Shown piece after piece: positions 52,371 through 61,699 of a stretch of 64,000 bases of DNA (its first letter is position 1; every line of letters starts with the position of its first letter). Both the position numbers and the translations under genes were made by a program. This DNA comes from PHBD01 sp964578535 (GTDB lineage Bacteria > Desulfobacterota > Syntrophia > Syntrophales > PHBD01). The stretch lies in the NCBI GenBank assembly GCA_964578535.1, contig CAZODI010000005.1, positions 45,602-109,601 of the forward strand. Direction: 5' to 3'. The notes below the pieces were generated by a model. The model ran no database searches. It was given only the letters and a program-made list of their open reading frames with translations, and had not been told where the DNA came from.

Positions 52371-53083
52371 TCGCTCCCCCTCCTTTTCTCCAGCAGCCTC
52401 TTGACGATTTGCACGACGGCCTCGGCGTTCTCCCGGGCGCATCGGCTGATTTCCTTCATGGTCAGGGGTTTCTCCCCGATCCCGTGAGCGAAATTGTCGA
52501 CGGAACAGAGAGATGCGTAATCGAGGTCCAGCTCCTTCGCCACGGAAGCCTCTCCGCCTAAGGTCATCCCGACGATGTCGGCGAAGGCGGATGCCATGCG
52601 GACTTCCGCTTTTGTCTCGAGCCTCGGACCCGTTGAATGCCAGTACACACCGCCATTGATCGCGGTCAGGCCGCACTCTGCCGCAGCCGACAGCAGCTCC
52701 TCCCGGAGATCCTCAGACAGCCCCGGGGTCACGTGGACCGGCCGGTCGTGGAACACCGTCGGCGAGGCGGCCAGCATGATGTAATCGTCCGGCACGACCA
52801 AGGTTCCCGGCGGAAAGGCCGCTTTCAGCGATCCCGTGGAATTGGCCGATACGACCTGACGGACCCCCAGGTCCCGGAGGGCGGCCATATTTGCCGCATG
52901 GTTGATCCGGTGGGGAAGGATATAGGGCTCCCCGTCCAGGCCATGGCGGGGAAGAAAGGCGACGTCTTCGGAGAGAAGGATCATGGCGGGTCCGAAGGGC
53001 GTTTCCAGCATGTTCGGCTTCAGCCTTCCCAGGACATGGCTTTTGAGGAGCATGGGGCCGGAGATGATTCCCAGGAGCGGCAT
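52367..53083 (-). CDS. mtnP: Methylthioadenosine/methylthioinosine phosphorylase-type nucleoside phosphorylase
   Basis: A 238-aa phosphorylase of the PNP/MTAP family, cleaving MTA or 6-oxopurine thionucleosides with phosphate. RHGLDGEPYILPHRINHAAN, VVSANSTGSLK, GGVYWHSTGPRLETKAEVRM and MTLGGEASVAKELDLDYASL are family marks. It is shorter than the eukaryotic enzyme. GGAGGG precedes ATG 53083. Polyamine synthesis releases MTA, which may connect it loosely with the deoxyhypusine-synthase-like gene. MTA versus MTI specificity is not decided by sequence. Confidence 0.86.
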   Translation of the reverse strand: MPLLGIISGPMLLKSHVLGRLKPNMLETPFGPAMILLSEDVAFLPRHGLDGEPYILPHRINHAANMAALRDLGVRQVVSANSTGSLKAAFPPGTLVVPDDYIMLAASPTVFHDRPVHVTPGLSEDLREELLSAAAECGLTAINGGVYWHSTGPRLETKAEVRMASAFADIVGMTLGGEASVAKELDLDYASLCSVDNFAHGIGEKPLTMKEISRCARENAEAVVQIVKRLLEKRRGSE

Positions 53084-53199
53084 GACGTTCCCTCCAGATG
53101 AAGAATGGCCAAGCGGGTTGATATTACCCCAGAAATGCCCTGTGCGGCAAGGAATCCTTTCCGGATGCCCGATGCGCGGGCGGTGCGGCGGCAAAGGGA

Positions 53200-53228
53200 T
53201 TGACAGCCTCTTTCTTTGTATGCCATAG
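53200..53228 (+). promoter_or_regulatory. candidate thioredoxin promoter
   Basis: A perfect TTGACA -35 at 53200-53205, then an 18-bp spacer and a weak CATAGG-like -10 around 53224-53229. It lies 30 bp before the thioredoxin start. Confidence 0.35.
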
Positions 53229-53255
53229 GCACAGAAAAAACTGGGAGGAAACGCC

Positions 53256-53585
53256 ATGGCGGAAGGAAAACTTTTCGAAGCCGGCGATGACAACTTCGAT
53301 CAGGAAATCCTGAAGGCCGACAGGCCGGCCCTGGTTGATTTCTGGGCGCCCTGGTGCGGTCCCTGCAAGGCCCTCGGGCCGATCGTGGAGGAAGTCGCGG
53401 CGGTGTACGGGGACCGGATCCGGTTCGCCAAGGTCAATGTGGATGACAACCCCAGGATATCCGCCACATACGGGATTCGCAGCATTCCCACACTGCTCCT
53501 CTTCAAGGACGGGAAGGTATTGGATACCCTGATCGGGCTGGCGCCGAAGGATAAGGTGGAAACCTTCGTAAAGAAGGGGCTGTGA
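53256..53585 (+). CDS. trxA: Thioredoxin
   Basis: A 109-aa protein disulfide reductase of the cytoplasm. The active site is FWAPWCGPCKALGP; the cis-proline region is IRSIPTLLLFKDGK. The length and fold pattern are standard. A GGGAGG site precedes ATG 53256. The stop codon overlaps the bamD start (TGATG), so the two are co-transcribed, which is unusual as they have no known joint role. A promoter-like TTGACA is upstream. Confidence 0.95.
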   Translation: MAEGKLFEAGDDNFDQEILKADRPALVDFWAPWCGPCKALGPIVEEVAAVYGDRIRFAKVNVDDNPRISATYGIRSIPTLLLFKDGKVLDTLIGLAPKDKVETFVKKGL

Positions 53586-54397
53586 TGCATAATATGAGAA
53601 AAAGACAGGCTGTCCTGCTGATCCTGATCGTCCTGATTTTCATGACGACGGGCTGCGGATGGGTGAAAGGCCTCTTTACGAAGAGGGACATGAGCCGCTC
53701 CACCCCGGACGCCATCTACGCCCGGGGGTACGAGGACTACCAGGAGGGCCGCTACGAGAAGGCCGTCGAATCGTTCCAGCGGCTCAAGGAGGTCTACCCC
53801 CTGAGCCCTCTGGCCATTCTGGCCGAAATGGGCATCGCCGACGCCCACTTCAGCAACAAGTCCTATGCAGAGGCGGAGGTGGCCTACGCAGACTTTTATA
53901 ACCTGCATCCCACCAACGAGAACATTCCCTACGTCCTGTACCAGATCGGGATGTGCCACTTCAACCAGATGCCGACCATTGACCGGGACCAGTCGGAGGC
54001 CCTGAGGGCGAGAAAGGACTTCGAACGGCTCATCGCCCGATTCCCCAACAGCAAATTCGCGTTCCAGGCGGAAAAACGACTTCGGGAAGTCAAACAGCAC
54101 CTGGCGGAACACGAGTTTTACGTCGGCCAGTTTTATTACCGGACGAAGAAATACAAGGCCGCCCTGAGGCGGTTCGAGGGCATTGCCAAGGAATATCCGG
54201 GCCTCGGGCTGGACTACAAGCTCAACTGGTACCTTGCCGAGACGAAAAAACTCGCCGCCGTACAGGAGATGGAGGAGCAGAAGGAAAAGGAAAAGAAGCG
54301 GCTCAAGGAAGCAAAAGAGAGAGAAAAAGAGGAGAAAAAGGACAAGGCAAAGAACGGGGAAGAGAACCGGAACAACAAGGAAAAGCAAAGCGGCTGA
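53585..54397 (+). CDS. bamD: Outer-membrane assembly lipoprotein BamD
   Basis: A 270-aa lipoprotein of the beta-barrel assembly machine. The signal with lipobox IFMTTGCG predicts lipidation at the Cys. The TPR region follows: ARGYEDYQEGRYEKAVESFQ, KSYAEAEVAYADFYNLHP and FYYRTKKYKAALRRFEGIAK. The C-terminal ~50 residues are an extreme Lys/Glu-rich tail, EQKEKEKKRLKEAKEREKEE and onward, likely coiled or disordered, longer than in most BamD proteins. ATG 53585 overlaps the trxA stop; GTG 53582 is also open. Confidence 0.88.
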   Translation: MHNMRKRQAVLLILIVLIFMTTGCGWVKGLFTKRDMSRSTPDAIYARGYEDYQEGRYEKAVESFQRLKEVYPLSPLAILAEMGIADAHFSNKSYAEAEVAYADFYNLHPTNENIPYVLYQIGMCHFNQMPTIDRDQSEALRARKDFERLIARFPNSKFAFQAEKRLREVKQHLAEHEFYVGQFYYRTKKYKAALRRFEGIAKEYPGLGLDYKLNWYLAETKKLAAVQEMEEQKEKEKKRLKEAKEREKEEKKDKAKNGEENRNNKEKQSG

Positions 54398-54437
54398 AAC
54401 GGCTGCATGTGGCAGGCCGCCGGCGGAAATACAGAAA

Positions 54438-54463
54438 GGAGCCCGAGAGGCTCCTTTTTTTTT
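54438..54463 (+). terminator. rho-independent terminator after bamD
   Basis: GGAGCC (54438-54443), 5-nt loop, GGCTCC (54449-54454), then nine T. Flanking AAA and TTT extend the stem. Confidence 0.85.
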
Positions 54464-54542
54464 GCGGCGTCATCATAAGGGATGGCCGGGCATGCCGCAG
54501 TCAAGCGGACAGTCCGCTCGCGTATCACGCACGGGTCCGGTT

Positions 54543-56117
54543 TCATTCCTCCGGGAAACGAAGTTGGCGCAGCGCCCGGTCGGCCGCCTCCGCCGGGGAG
54601 ACATCCGTTTCCACGATGCCGTGGCACCCCTTCGGCAGTTCCCGGACGGCGTCGTAATCCGCCTGCTGCTGCCGGAAGATCTCCCAGCGCCCGTCGGAGG
54701 GCTCGCCCGCTTCCGACTGCCGGGACTCAAGCCTTTGCCGTACCTTCTCTTCATCGCATCGGCATTCCAGGACGATGAAATCCGCTCCCAGGTTCCGGGC
54801 CGCCTCCTGCGCCCGCAGTCGCTCCTCCCGCCTCTTGTAGGAGCCGTCGATGACGGCCGACCGGCCCGACCGGATCGCCGCCGCAGCGCGGTCCAGGGCG
54901 GCCGCGTACGTCCTGCGCGAGACCTCTTCCGAATAGAGGCCCGCGCCGAAAGCCTCGGGACGCTTTTCCCCCGGCTTGAGTCCAGCCATCTCCTTGCGCA
55001 GGGCATCCATCTGAATGAGGAGCGCGTCCAGACGGGGAGCAACCTGCCGCGCCACAACGCTCTTGCCGGTCCCCATGAGCCCCGCCGTCAGGATCAGCAT
55101 GGGCCGTTCCGGTCGGGCGGCGTACGTATAGGCCCAGTCGAAGTATTTCTCCGCCATCTCCCGGGCATCCCGGCGCCCTTCCTCGCCGATGGCCGGGTCG
55201 TCGAGGCGAAAGCTGACCACCTTGCCCCGGACAAAGGCATAATAGCATTTGTAGAAATTCAGGAGCCTCTGCACGTCATCGTCTCCGGAATGGCGTATGT
55301 AGGCCTTCACGAAGGCATCCGCCCACTGCGGGTAGCCGTTGTAGTCCAGGTCCATGGCGAGAAAGGCGGCCTCCGCCGCGGTGTCCTCGAAGCGGAAGCG
55401 CTCGTTGAATTCGATGCAGTCGAAGATGACGATCTCCCCCGCCAGGCAGATATGCTCCAGGTGCAGGTCCCCGTGGCAGTCCCGGATCCGGTGCTCCGAC
55501 ACCCGGCGAAGCAGCAGGTCACGGTTCCGATCCATGAAAAAGGCGACGTAATCCCGAATGAAGGTCCACTGGTGGACCGGAATGGTCACCCCCCGATACT
55601 TCGCCGTCTGGTCGAAATTCTCGTCGTGATTGTGCCGGATCGTGTCGATCCCCCCCACCTCGTCGATGCGCCCGCCCGTCTCGGCGGCGGCGTGAAACGC
55701 GGCGACCGTTCGCGCCACGTCGTCCATGACGGAGATGTCCACGGAGCCGTCCAGAAGCAGCCCTTTCAGCATTCTGTCCTGGGGCAGCCGCTTCATCCGG
55801 ACGGCGTATTCGACCACAAGCCCGTCCCCGGAGAGAGACAGGCCGCCGGCCTTCTCCTCGCGGATCTCCGCCACGCCCAGGTAAGTATCGCCCGCCAACC
55901 GCCGGTTCAGCCGGACCTCCTCGCCGCAGTAGAATTTCCTTTTCTCCGGCGTGGTGAAATCGAGAAATCCGAAGTCCACGGGCTTCTTCACCTTGTAGAC
56001 CTCTCCGCCGGCGATGAAAACATAGGAGATGTGGGTCTGGACCAGCTCGACCGTCTCCGGCCGGTGGGGATAGAAGTCGGGGTGCAACATGCATGCGACA
56101 AGTTTCGGGTGGGTCAT
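54543..56117 (-). CDS. Two-domain kinase: aminoglycoside-phosphotransferase-like plus P-loop ATPase
   Basis: A 524-aa fusion. The N-terminal ~330 residues resemble aminoglycoside/choline kinase folds: EVYKVKKPVDFGFLDF holds the ATP-binding Lys, RDCHGDLHLEHICLAGE the catalytic HGDxH, and IFDCIEFNERFRFEDT the metal-binding Asp region. The C-terminal ~180 residues have the P-loop LTAGLMGTGKSVVARQVAPR and look like a small adenylate-kinase-like or zeta-toxin-like domain (AVIDGSYKRREERLRA). This architecture is widespread but of unknown substrate. ATG 56117 begins the conserved part; it converges with bamD. Confidence 0.78.
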   Translation of the reverse strand: MTHPKLVACMLHPDFYPHRPETVELVQTHISYVFIAGGEVYKVKKPVDFGFLDFTTPEKRKFYCGEEVRLNRRLAGDTYLGVAEIREEKAGGLSLSGDGLVVEYAVRMKRLPQDRMLKGLLLDGSVDISVMDDVARTVAAFHAAAETGGRIDEVGGIDTIRHNHDENFDQTAKYRGVTIPVHQWTFIRDYVAFFMDRNRDLLLRRVSEHRIRDCHGDLHLEHICLAGEIVIFDCIEFNERFRFEDTAAEAAFLAMDLDYNGYPQWADAFVKAYIRHSGDDDVQRLLNFYKCYYAFVRGKVVSFRLDDPAIGEEGRRDAREMAEKYFDWAYTYAARPERPMLILTAGLMGTGKSVVARQVAPRLDALLIQMDALRKEMAGLKPGEKRPEAFGAGLYSEEVSRRTYAAALDRAAAAIRSGRSAVIDGSYKRREERLRAQEAARNLGADFIVLECRCDEEKVRQRLESRQSEAGEPSDGRWEIFRQQQADYDAVRELPKGCHGIVETDVSPAEAADRALRQLRFPEE

Positions 56118-56302
56118 GGCTTCACGCGTTCTCCTCACGAATGATTTCTTCTTTGTTCAGCCCGGGGGCGTCCCGGCAAGCGCCGGGAAACCGGCCCCTG
56201 CGGAGCGATGCATTCCTTTGGCAGCGTGGCGACGGACGGGCCCGCCGGCGACGCGGCGGTGGGGGATTCGGAACCTTCACGCTTTTCCGGTAATCCCGCC
56301 TT

Positions 56303-59082
56303 CTACTCCTTTTCCAGGCGCTCCTTCCATTCCTGGATGCGCTGCAGGGCCTCCAGGGGCGTCATGTTCAGGGGATCCGCCGCCCGGATCTCCTCCAGGA
56401 GGTCGTCCCGGACGCCCGCGAAAAGGCTGAGCTGGTTCGACTCCTTCCGGGACGCCCGCTTTCCCCGGGCAAGGCGGGGCATCCCGCCCTCGTCGAACTC
56501 GCCGTTCTCGATGTTGTGCAGGATCTCCCGGGCCCGCTGGATCACGTCCTCGGGGACGCCGGCGATGCGGGCCACCTGGATGCCGTAGCTCCGGTTCGTC
56601 CCGCCCTCCATGATCTTCCGGAGGAAGATGATCCGGTCCCCCCATTCCCGGACGGCGATGTTGTAGTTCTTTACGCCCTCCTTCGCGGCGGCCATTTCCG
56701 TGAGCTGGTGGTAGTGCGTGGCGAAGAGGGTCCGGCACCGGAGGCCCGGCGCGTCGTGGAGATGCTCCGCCACGGCCCAGGCGATGGACAGGCCGTCGAA
56801 GGTGCTGGTCCCGCGCCCCACCTCGTCGAGGATGACGAGGCTCCGGGGCGTGCCATGCCGGAGGATGCCGGCGACCTCGTTCATCTCCACCATGAAGGTG
56901 CTCTGGCCCCGGGCCAGGTTGTCGGCGGCGCCGATGCGCGTGAAGATCCGGTCCGCCACCCCGATCCGGGCGGAGGCGGCGGGAACGACCCCCCCCATCT
57001 GGGCCAGGATCACGATGAGCGCCACCTGCCGGATGTAGGTGGACTTGCCGGCCATATTGGGCCCCGTGATGATGAGGAAGCGGTTCTCCCTCCCATCCAG
57101 GCGGGTGTCATTGGGGACGAAGGTCTCGGGGAAGACCGCCTTTTCGACGACAGGATGACGGCCGTCCCGGATGTCGATGACATCCCCGTCATCCACCTCG
57201 GGACGGCAGAAATTGTCTCGCTGGGCCACCTCCGCCAGGGAGGCCAGGGCATCCAGGTCGGCCAGGGCCGAGGCGGTGGCCTGGATCCGCCGCACCTGCC
57301 GGGCCGCCTCGTCGCGGACCGCCGTGAAGAGCTCATATTCCCGCTCCCGCCGGCGCTCCTCCGCGTGGAGAACGGAGTGCTCGTATTCCTTCAGCTCCTG
57401 GTTGATGTAGCGCTCCGCGTTCACCAGGGTCTGCTTGCGGACGTACTCCGGAGGCACCCGGTCGGCGTTGGCCTTTGTCACCTCGATGTAGTAGCCGAAA
57501 ACGCTGTTGTAGCCCACTTTCAGCGTGGAGATGCCTGTCTTCCTCCGCTCCGTCTCCTCCAGCGAGGCGATTCCCCGCTTTCCGTCGCGGCTCAGGGCGA
57601 TGAGCCCGTCCAGGTCGGCATCGTACCCCTCCCGGATGATCCCGCCCTCTCGGACGGTGAAGGGAGGATCGTCCACGATGGCCCTCCCGATCAGCTCCCG
57701 CAGGTCTGCCATCTCGTCGACGTCCGCCTTCAGGGAAGCGGCCAGCGGCGCCGTCCATTCCTCCATGGCCGCCAGGACCGCCGGCACCTGCTCCAGGGAG
57801 GAGCGGAGGGCCGCCAGGTCCCGGCCGTTGGCCACTCCCATGGAGACCCGGGCCGCCAGGCGCNNNNNNNNNNNNNNNNNNNNNNNNNNNNNNNNNNNNN
57901 NNNNNNNNNNNNNNNNNNNNNNNNNNNNNNNNNNNNNNNNNNNNNNNNNNNNNNNNNNNNNNNGGCCGCCAGGTCCCGGCCGTTGGCCACTCCCATGGAG
58001 ACCCGGGCCGCCAGGCGCTCCAGGTCCTGCACTCCCGCCAGGGACTTGCGGAGGCGGTCCCGGAGGAGGTTCCGCTCCCGGATCGCATCGACCGCCTCCA
58101 GGCGCTCGTTGATTCGCAGGGGATTCACCAGGGGGTAGGAAAGCCACCAGCGGAGACGCCTTCCCCCCATGGGGGTGACCGTCTCGTCCAGGGCATGAAA
58201 GAGCGACCCCGCCTTCTTCTGCTCGCGGATCGTCGTGAAGAGCTCCAGGTTCTCCCGGGCCGTCTCGTCCAGGACGAGGTATTCCGAGGCATCCTGAAAT
58301 TGGATCTCCCGGAGATGCGCCAGGCGCTCCTTCTGGGTCTCCTCCACGTAGCGGAGCAGCGCCCCCGCGGCTCCCGCCGGGGCCGGCTCGACGGCGAGGC
58401 CCTGCCTGTCCGGGGACTCGCTGGGGAAATAGGAATCCAGGCGATCCCGGGCGGCATCACCATCAAAGTAGTCCGACGGCAGAAAATTCACGAGCAGCGG
58501 CCCGGACCTCTGCCGGAGAGCCTTGAGCCACGGATCCGTCCGGTCCTCTTCCCCGGCAATCATCTCCCGGAAACCCAGTCCCGCCGCCTCGGCCAGAAAG
58601 AACTCCCGGTCCCGGAATCGGGTGACCCGGAAGTCGCCGGTGGAGATGTCCAGGAAAGCCAGTCCGTATGTGCCCTCGCGGACACAGACGGAGGCGAGGA
58701 AGTTGTTCTCCTTGGCCCGGAGGTTGTCCGGCTCCAGGACCAGACCCGGCGTCACAACGCGGACCACATCCCGCTTCACGACCCCTTTTGCCTGCCGCGG
58801 ATCTTCCATCTGCTCGCAGACGGCGACCTTGAATCCGTTCTCGATGAGCCGGGCGATGTAACCGGACGCGGAGTGCCAGGGTACGCCGCAGAGGGGAACG
58901 GCGTCCTCCTTCCCCTTGTTTCGCGACGTCAGGGCGATGTCCAGGACGGGCGCCGCCGTGACGGCGTCGTCGAAGAACATCTCGTAGAAGTCGCCCATCC
59001 GGAAGAAGAGAATGCAGTCGGGATACTTCTCCTTGAGCGCCACATACTGGCGCATGGCGGGGGTCAGGTCCCCTACTCCCAT
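56303..59082 (-). CDS. mutS: DNA mismatch repair protein MutS (interrupted by assembly gap)
   Basis: Mismatch-recognition ATPase. The N-terminus has TPAMRQYVALKEKYPDCILF and GDFYEMFFDDA (the mismatch-contact Phe region). The C-terminus has GPNMAGKSTYIRQVALIVIL (P-loop) and DEVGRGTSTFDGLSIAWAVA. The frame is broken at 57864-57963 by 100 N, flanked by an exact 55-bp duplication (57809-57863 equals 57964-58018). Removing the N run and one copy (155 nt) gives a single 2625-nt frame of 874 aa, a typical MutS length. I therefore call it intact in the organism. It overlaps the upstream membrane-protein gene by 10 bp. Confidence 0.95.
57864..57963. other. assembly gap (100 N) inside mutS
   Basis: Exactly 100 N with an exact 55-bp overlap of the two flanks. 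The contigs should have been merged here; nothing is missing. Confidence 0.97.
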
Positions 59083-59504
59083 CGGTCGCCTCCCCGGCGC
59101 GTGAGGTCGATGGTGCCGTTCCCGGAACGGCGGGGTCCCGGACCGGAGCGGAATCCGGGACCGGGTCCTGAGAAGAAGGAATTGAGAATCCAGCTGACGA
59201 TGCTGATCAGGAGAGCACCCAGGACGGCAGGCCAGAATCCCTGGACGTCGAATCCGGGAATCACCCCCGAGGCCATTTTCAGGAGCAGCGCGTTGATGAC
59301 CAGGGTGAACAGCCCCAGGGTGAGGATATTCACCGGCAGCGTGACGATGATGAGGACGGGCTTGAGGATGGTGTTCAGGATCCCCAGGGTGGCGGCTGCG
59401 AAAAAGGCGGACCAGAAGCTTGCCACGTGGATGCCTTCCACGAAGTAGGCCGCCGCGAGGACGGCAACGGTGAGGATCAGCCAGCGAATGAACATTCCTG
59501 TCAT
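59073..59504 (-). CDS. Phage-holin-4_2/YvlD-like small membrane protein
   Basis: A 143-aa protein with four hydrophobic helices: FIRWLILTVAVLAAAYFVEG, then TLGILNTILKPVLIIVTLPV and NILTLGLFTLVINALLLKMA, and WPAVLGALLISIVSWILNSF. This is the pattern of the Phage_holin_4_2 (YvlD) family, found in most bacteria and not evidence of a phage. The C-terminus is Gly/Pro/Arg-rich (SGPGPGFRSGPGPRRSGNG). ATG 59504 has AAGG about 8 nt upstream. It overlaps the mutS start. Confidence 0.82.
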   Translation of the reverse strand: MTGMFIRWLILTVAVLAAAYFVEGIHVASFWSAFFAAATLGILNTILKPVLIIVTLPVNILTLGLFTLVINALLLKMASGVIPGFDVQGFWPAVLGALLISIVSWILNSFFSGPGPGFRSGPGPRRSGNGTIDLTRRGGDRWE

Positions 59505-59542
59505 GGTTAGGCCTTCCCGGTCGCGGCCGGGCCCGGAGAAAG

Positions 59543-59592
59543 AAAACCCCGCCTCGCCCGCAACGGATACTGCGGGCAATACGCGCGGGTTT
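59543..59592 (-). terminator. candidate terminator after the rubrerythrin operon
   Basis: On the minus strand, an inner perfect stem of 7 bp (GCCCGCA and TGCGGGC) lies within an outer imperfect stem AAACCCGC / GCGGGGTTTT ending in a short T-run, downstream of the rubrerythrin stop. Confidence 0.5.
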
Positions 59593-59675
59593 CGTGGGAT
59601 GAGCCCCGGCGCCTTGTCAACCGCGGCGGCGGGGCATGACGGGCGGCGGGACGGCCGGACCTGTTCAGGCTGCCG

Positions 59676-60167
59676 TCACACCTTGGTAAAGTACTCCGGC
59701 TTGGCGGAGCAGACGGGGCATCGGTCCGGGAGGACGCCATCGGAGACATAACCGCAGATCGTGCAGACGTGGTACGTCGTCTCCCGCTCTTCCATGAAGT
59801 GGCCCATGGCCTCCTTGTACAGCTTCGCATGGACCTCCTCGACGTCCCGGCTCTGGCTGAAGTGCAGGGCGGCGCCGCGGTTTCCCTCTTCATTGGCGAT
59901 TTTGATGAAGGCGTCGTAGGCCACGCCGGCCACCTTCGTCTCCGACTCGAAACTCGCCGCCAGGTTCTCCTCGGTGCTCCTGATCTCCTTGAGGAGCCGC
60001 AAGGCCCGGGTTCCATGCACCTCCTCCGACAGGGCGATGGCCCGAAACAGCCTGGCCATCTGGGGATACCCTTCCTTCTCCGCCTTGTCGGCGTAGACTT
60101 TCAGCCGCAGGACCGCCTTGGCCTCGCCGGTGTAGGCCTGGTGGAGAATCTCCATGATCTTGCTCAT
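59676..60167 (-). CDS. Rubrerythrin
   Basis: A 163-aa non-haem iron peroxidase for oxidative defence in anaerobes. The ferritin-like domain has AYTGEAKAVLRLKVYADKAE and LSEEVHGTRAL, then NEEGNRGAALHFSQSRDVEE. The C-terminal rubredoxin domain is VCTICGYVSDG and DRCPVCSAKPEYF. It is the last gene of a three-gene minus-strand operon with rubredoxin (9 bp upstream) and the flavodiiron protein. The rubredoxin can donate electrons to it. Confidence 0.92.
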   Translation of the reverse strand: MSKIMEILHQAYTGEAKAVLRLKVYADKAEKEGYPQMARLFRAIALSEEVHGTRALRLLKEIRSTEENLAASFESETKVAGVAYDAFIKIANEEGNRGAALHFSQSRDVEEVHAKLYKEAMGHFMEERETTYHVCTICGYVSDGVLPDRCPVCSAKPEYFTKV

Positions 60168-60176
60168 CGAACCTTC

Positions 60177-60338
60177 CTATTCTTCCGGCGCGAAGACGTC
60201 CTTGCCGGAACCGCAGATCGGGCAGACCCAGTCTTCCGGCAGATCTTCAAAGGACGTTCCGGGCGCGATGCCGGCATCGGGGTCTCCTTTCGCCGGGTCG
60301 TACACATAGCCGCACACATCACAGACATATTTCTTCAT
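60177..60338 (-). CDS. Rubredoxin
   Basis: A 53-aa iron protein starting MKKYVCDVCGYVYDPAKGDP and ending with DWVCPICGSGKDVFAPEE. The four cysteines of CxxC and CxxC bind one Fe as an electron carrier. A GGAGGA site precedes ATG 60338. It lies between the flavodiiron protein and rubrerythrin genes and probably donates electrons to both. Confidence 0.96.
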   Translation of the reverse strand: MKKYVCDVCGYVYDPAKGDPDAGIAPGTSFEDLPEDWVCPICGSGKDVFAPEE

Positions 60339-60365
60339 GATTTCCTCCACGATTGCTTGATTCTC

Positions 60366-61583
60366 TCATCCCTGGGAAACGGCTTCCTTGACCGCCGCAG
60401 CCACCTGCCGTCCCTGCTCGAAGCAGCGGGCCAGCGTGTCCCGGTCGGGGACATGCTTCACCCGAATGGCCTCACCGACGATGTTCACCTTCGTGTCTTC
60501 AAGGTATTCCTGAACCTGCTTCGCCGACTCGCCGCTCCAGCCGTAGGAGCCGAAGGCGCACCCCAGCAGGTTGGCCGGCCGGAGCCCCTTCAGGTACGTC
60601 AGGACGTCGGCCATCTGGGGAAGCAGGTTGTTGTTCAGGGTGGGGGAGCCGGCGCAGATGGCCCCCGCTTCCAGGGTCTCGTAAACCACGTCGCTCCGGT
60701 GGACCTCGTCCATGTTCATGAGCTTCACCCGGAGTCCCCCGTCGGCCAGCCCTTCGGCCACAGCCCGGGCCATCTTCTCGGTGCTCTTCCACATGGTGGC
60801 GTAGACCACGACGGCCTTGGCCTCCGGCTTCTGGGCGGCCCAACGTCCGTAGCGGCCGAGGATCCCCTTCAAATCCTTCCGCCAGACGGGTCCGTGGTCC
60901 GGGGCGATGACATCGATGGCCAGGCCCGAGGCGGCGACCCGCTCCAGGAGCTTCAGGACCTGCGGTGAATAAGGCAGGAGGATATTGGCGAAGTACGTGG
61001 CCGCCTCGAACTCGAGGATGGCCGGTTCGATCTCGTCGTCGAACCGCTCCGACGTGGCCAGGTGCATGCCGAAACCGTCCTGGGAAAAGAGCAGCCTGTC
61101 CTCCTGGAGATAGCTGAACATGCTGTCGGGCCAGTGGAGCATCCGCGTCTCCAGGAAGTCCAGGGTCGCGTTGCCCAGGCTGAGGCGGCTGCCGTCCTTC
61201 AGGGGAACGATCTCCGCCCGGTGGTGGAAAAGCTCCTGCAGGGTCTTCACCCCCATGGGGGATGCAAAGACCTTCTCCGGCCGGATCATGTCGATGATCT
61301 CGGGCAGGCATCCCGTGTGGTCCATCTCCGAGTGGTTGGAGACGATGTAGCGGATTTCCCTCGGGTCCACAACGGAGGCGATCCGGGAGAGCATCTCCTC
61401 CCGGAACGGGGCCTTTACCGTGTCCATCAAGGTGATCTTGTCGGCCATTACCAGGTAGGCGTTGTAGGTGCTTCCCCGGCGGGTCGTGTATCCATGGAAA
61501 TCCCGGATGTTCCAGTCGATCGCCCCGACCCACCAGACCCGGTCGGTGATCTTCACAGCCTTGTAGAAATCGATGGTATTCAT
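60366..61583 (-). CDS. Flavodiiron protein (FprA / A-type flavoprotein)
   Basis: A 405-aa soluble O2 or NO reductase. The N-terminal metallo-beta-lactamase-like diiron domain has SNHSEMDHTGCL (ligand His, Glu, Asp, His) and DRLLFSQDGFGMHL. The C-terminal flavodoxin domain starts AKAVVVYATMWKSTEKMARA, binding FMN. GAICAGSPTLNNNLLPQMAD and GCAFGSYGWSG are also typical. ATG 61583 has GAGG about 8 nt upstream; an ATG pair lies at 61601. It heads the operon with rubredoxin and rubrerythrin. Confidence 0.94.
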   Translation of the reverse strand: MNTIDFYKAVKITDRVWWVGAIDWNIRDFHGYTTRRGSTYNAYLVMADKITLMDTVKAPFREEMLSRIASVVDPREIRYIVSNHSEMDHTGCLPEIIDMIRPEKVFASPMGVKTLQELFHHRAEIVPLKDGSRLSLGNATLDFLETRMLHWPDSMFSYLQEDRLLFSQDGFGMHLATSERFDDEIEPAILEFEAATYFANILLPYSPQVLKLLERVAASGLAIDVIAPDHGPVWRKDLKGILGRYGRWAAQKPEAKAVVVYATMWKSTEKMARAVAEGLADGGLRVKLMNMDEVHRSDVVYETLEAGAICAGSPTLNNNLLPQMADVLTYLKGLRPANLLGCAFGSYGWSGESAKQVQEYLEDTKVNIVGEAIRVKHVPDRDTLARCFEQGRQVAAAVKEAVSQG

Positions 61584-61699
61584 GGGCTTACCTCGCATCA
61601 CGATGGGGATGGGAAATGCCGGGCATTGGATAGCATTACCCCGAGGGAGGTGTCAATCCCGACGGCGTCGGGAGAGCCGCTCCCTGTCGGCCCGCTTCT

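Noticed and set aside
56303..59082. mutS as a frameshifted pseudogene
   Set aside because: The break coincides with 100 N and an exact 55-bp duplicated flank; collapse restores one frame.
59073..59504. Prophage holin
   Set aside because: The YvlD/holin-like family is a chromosomal membrane protein in most bacteria; no other phage gene is present.
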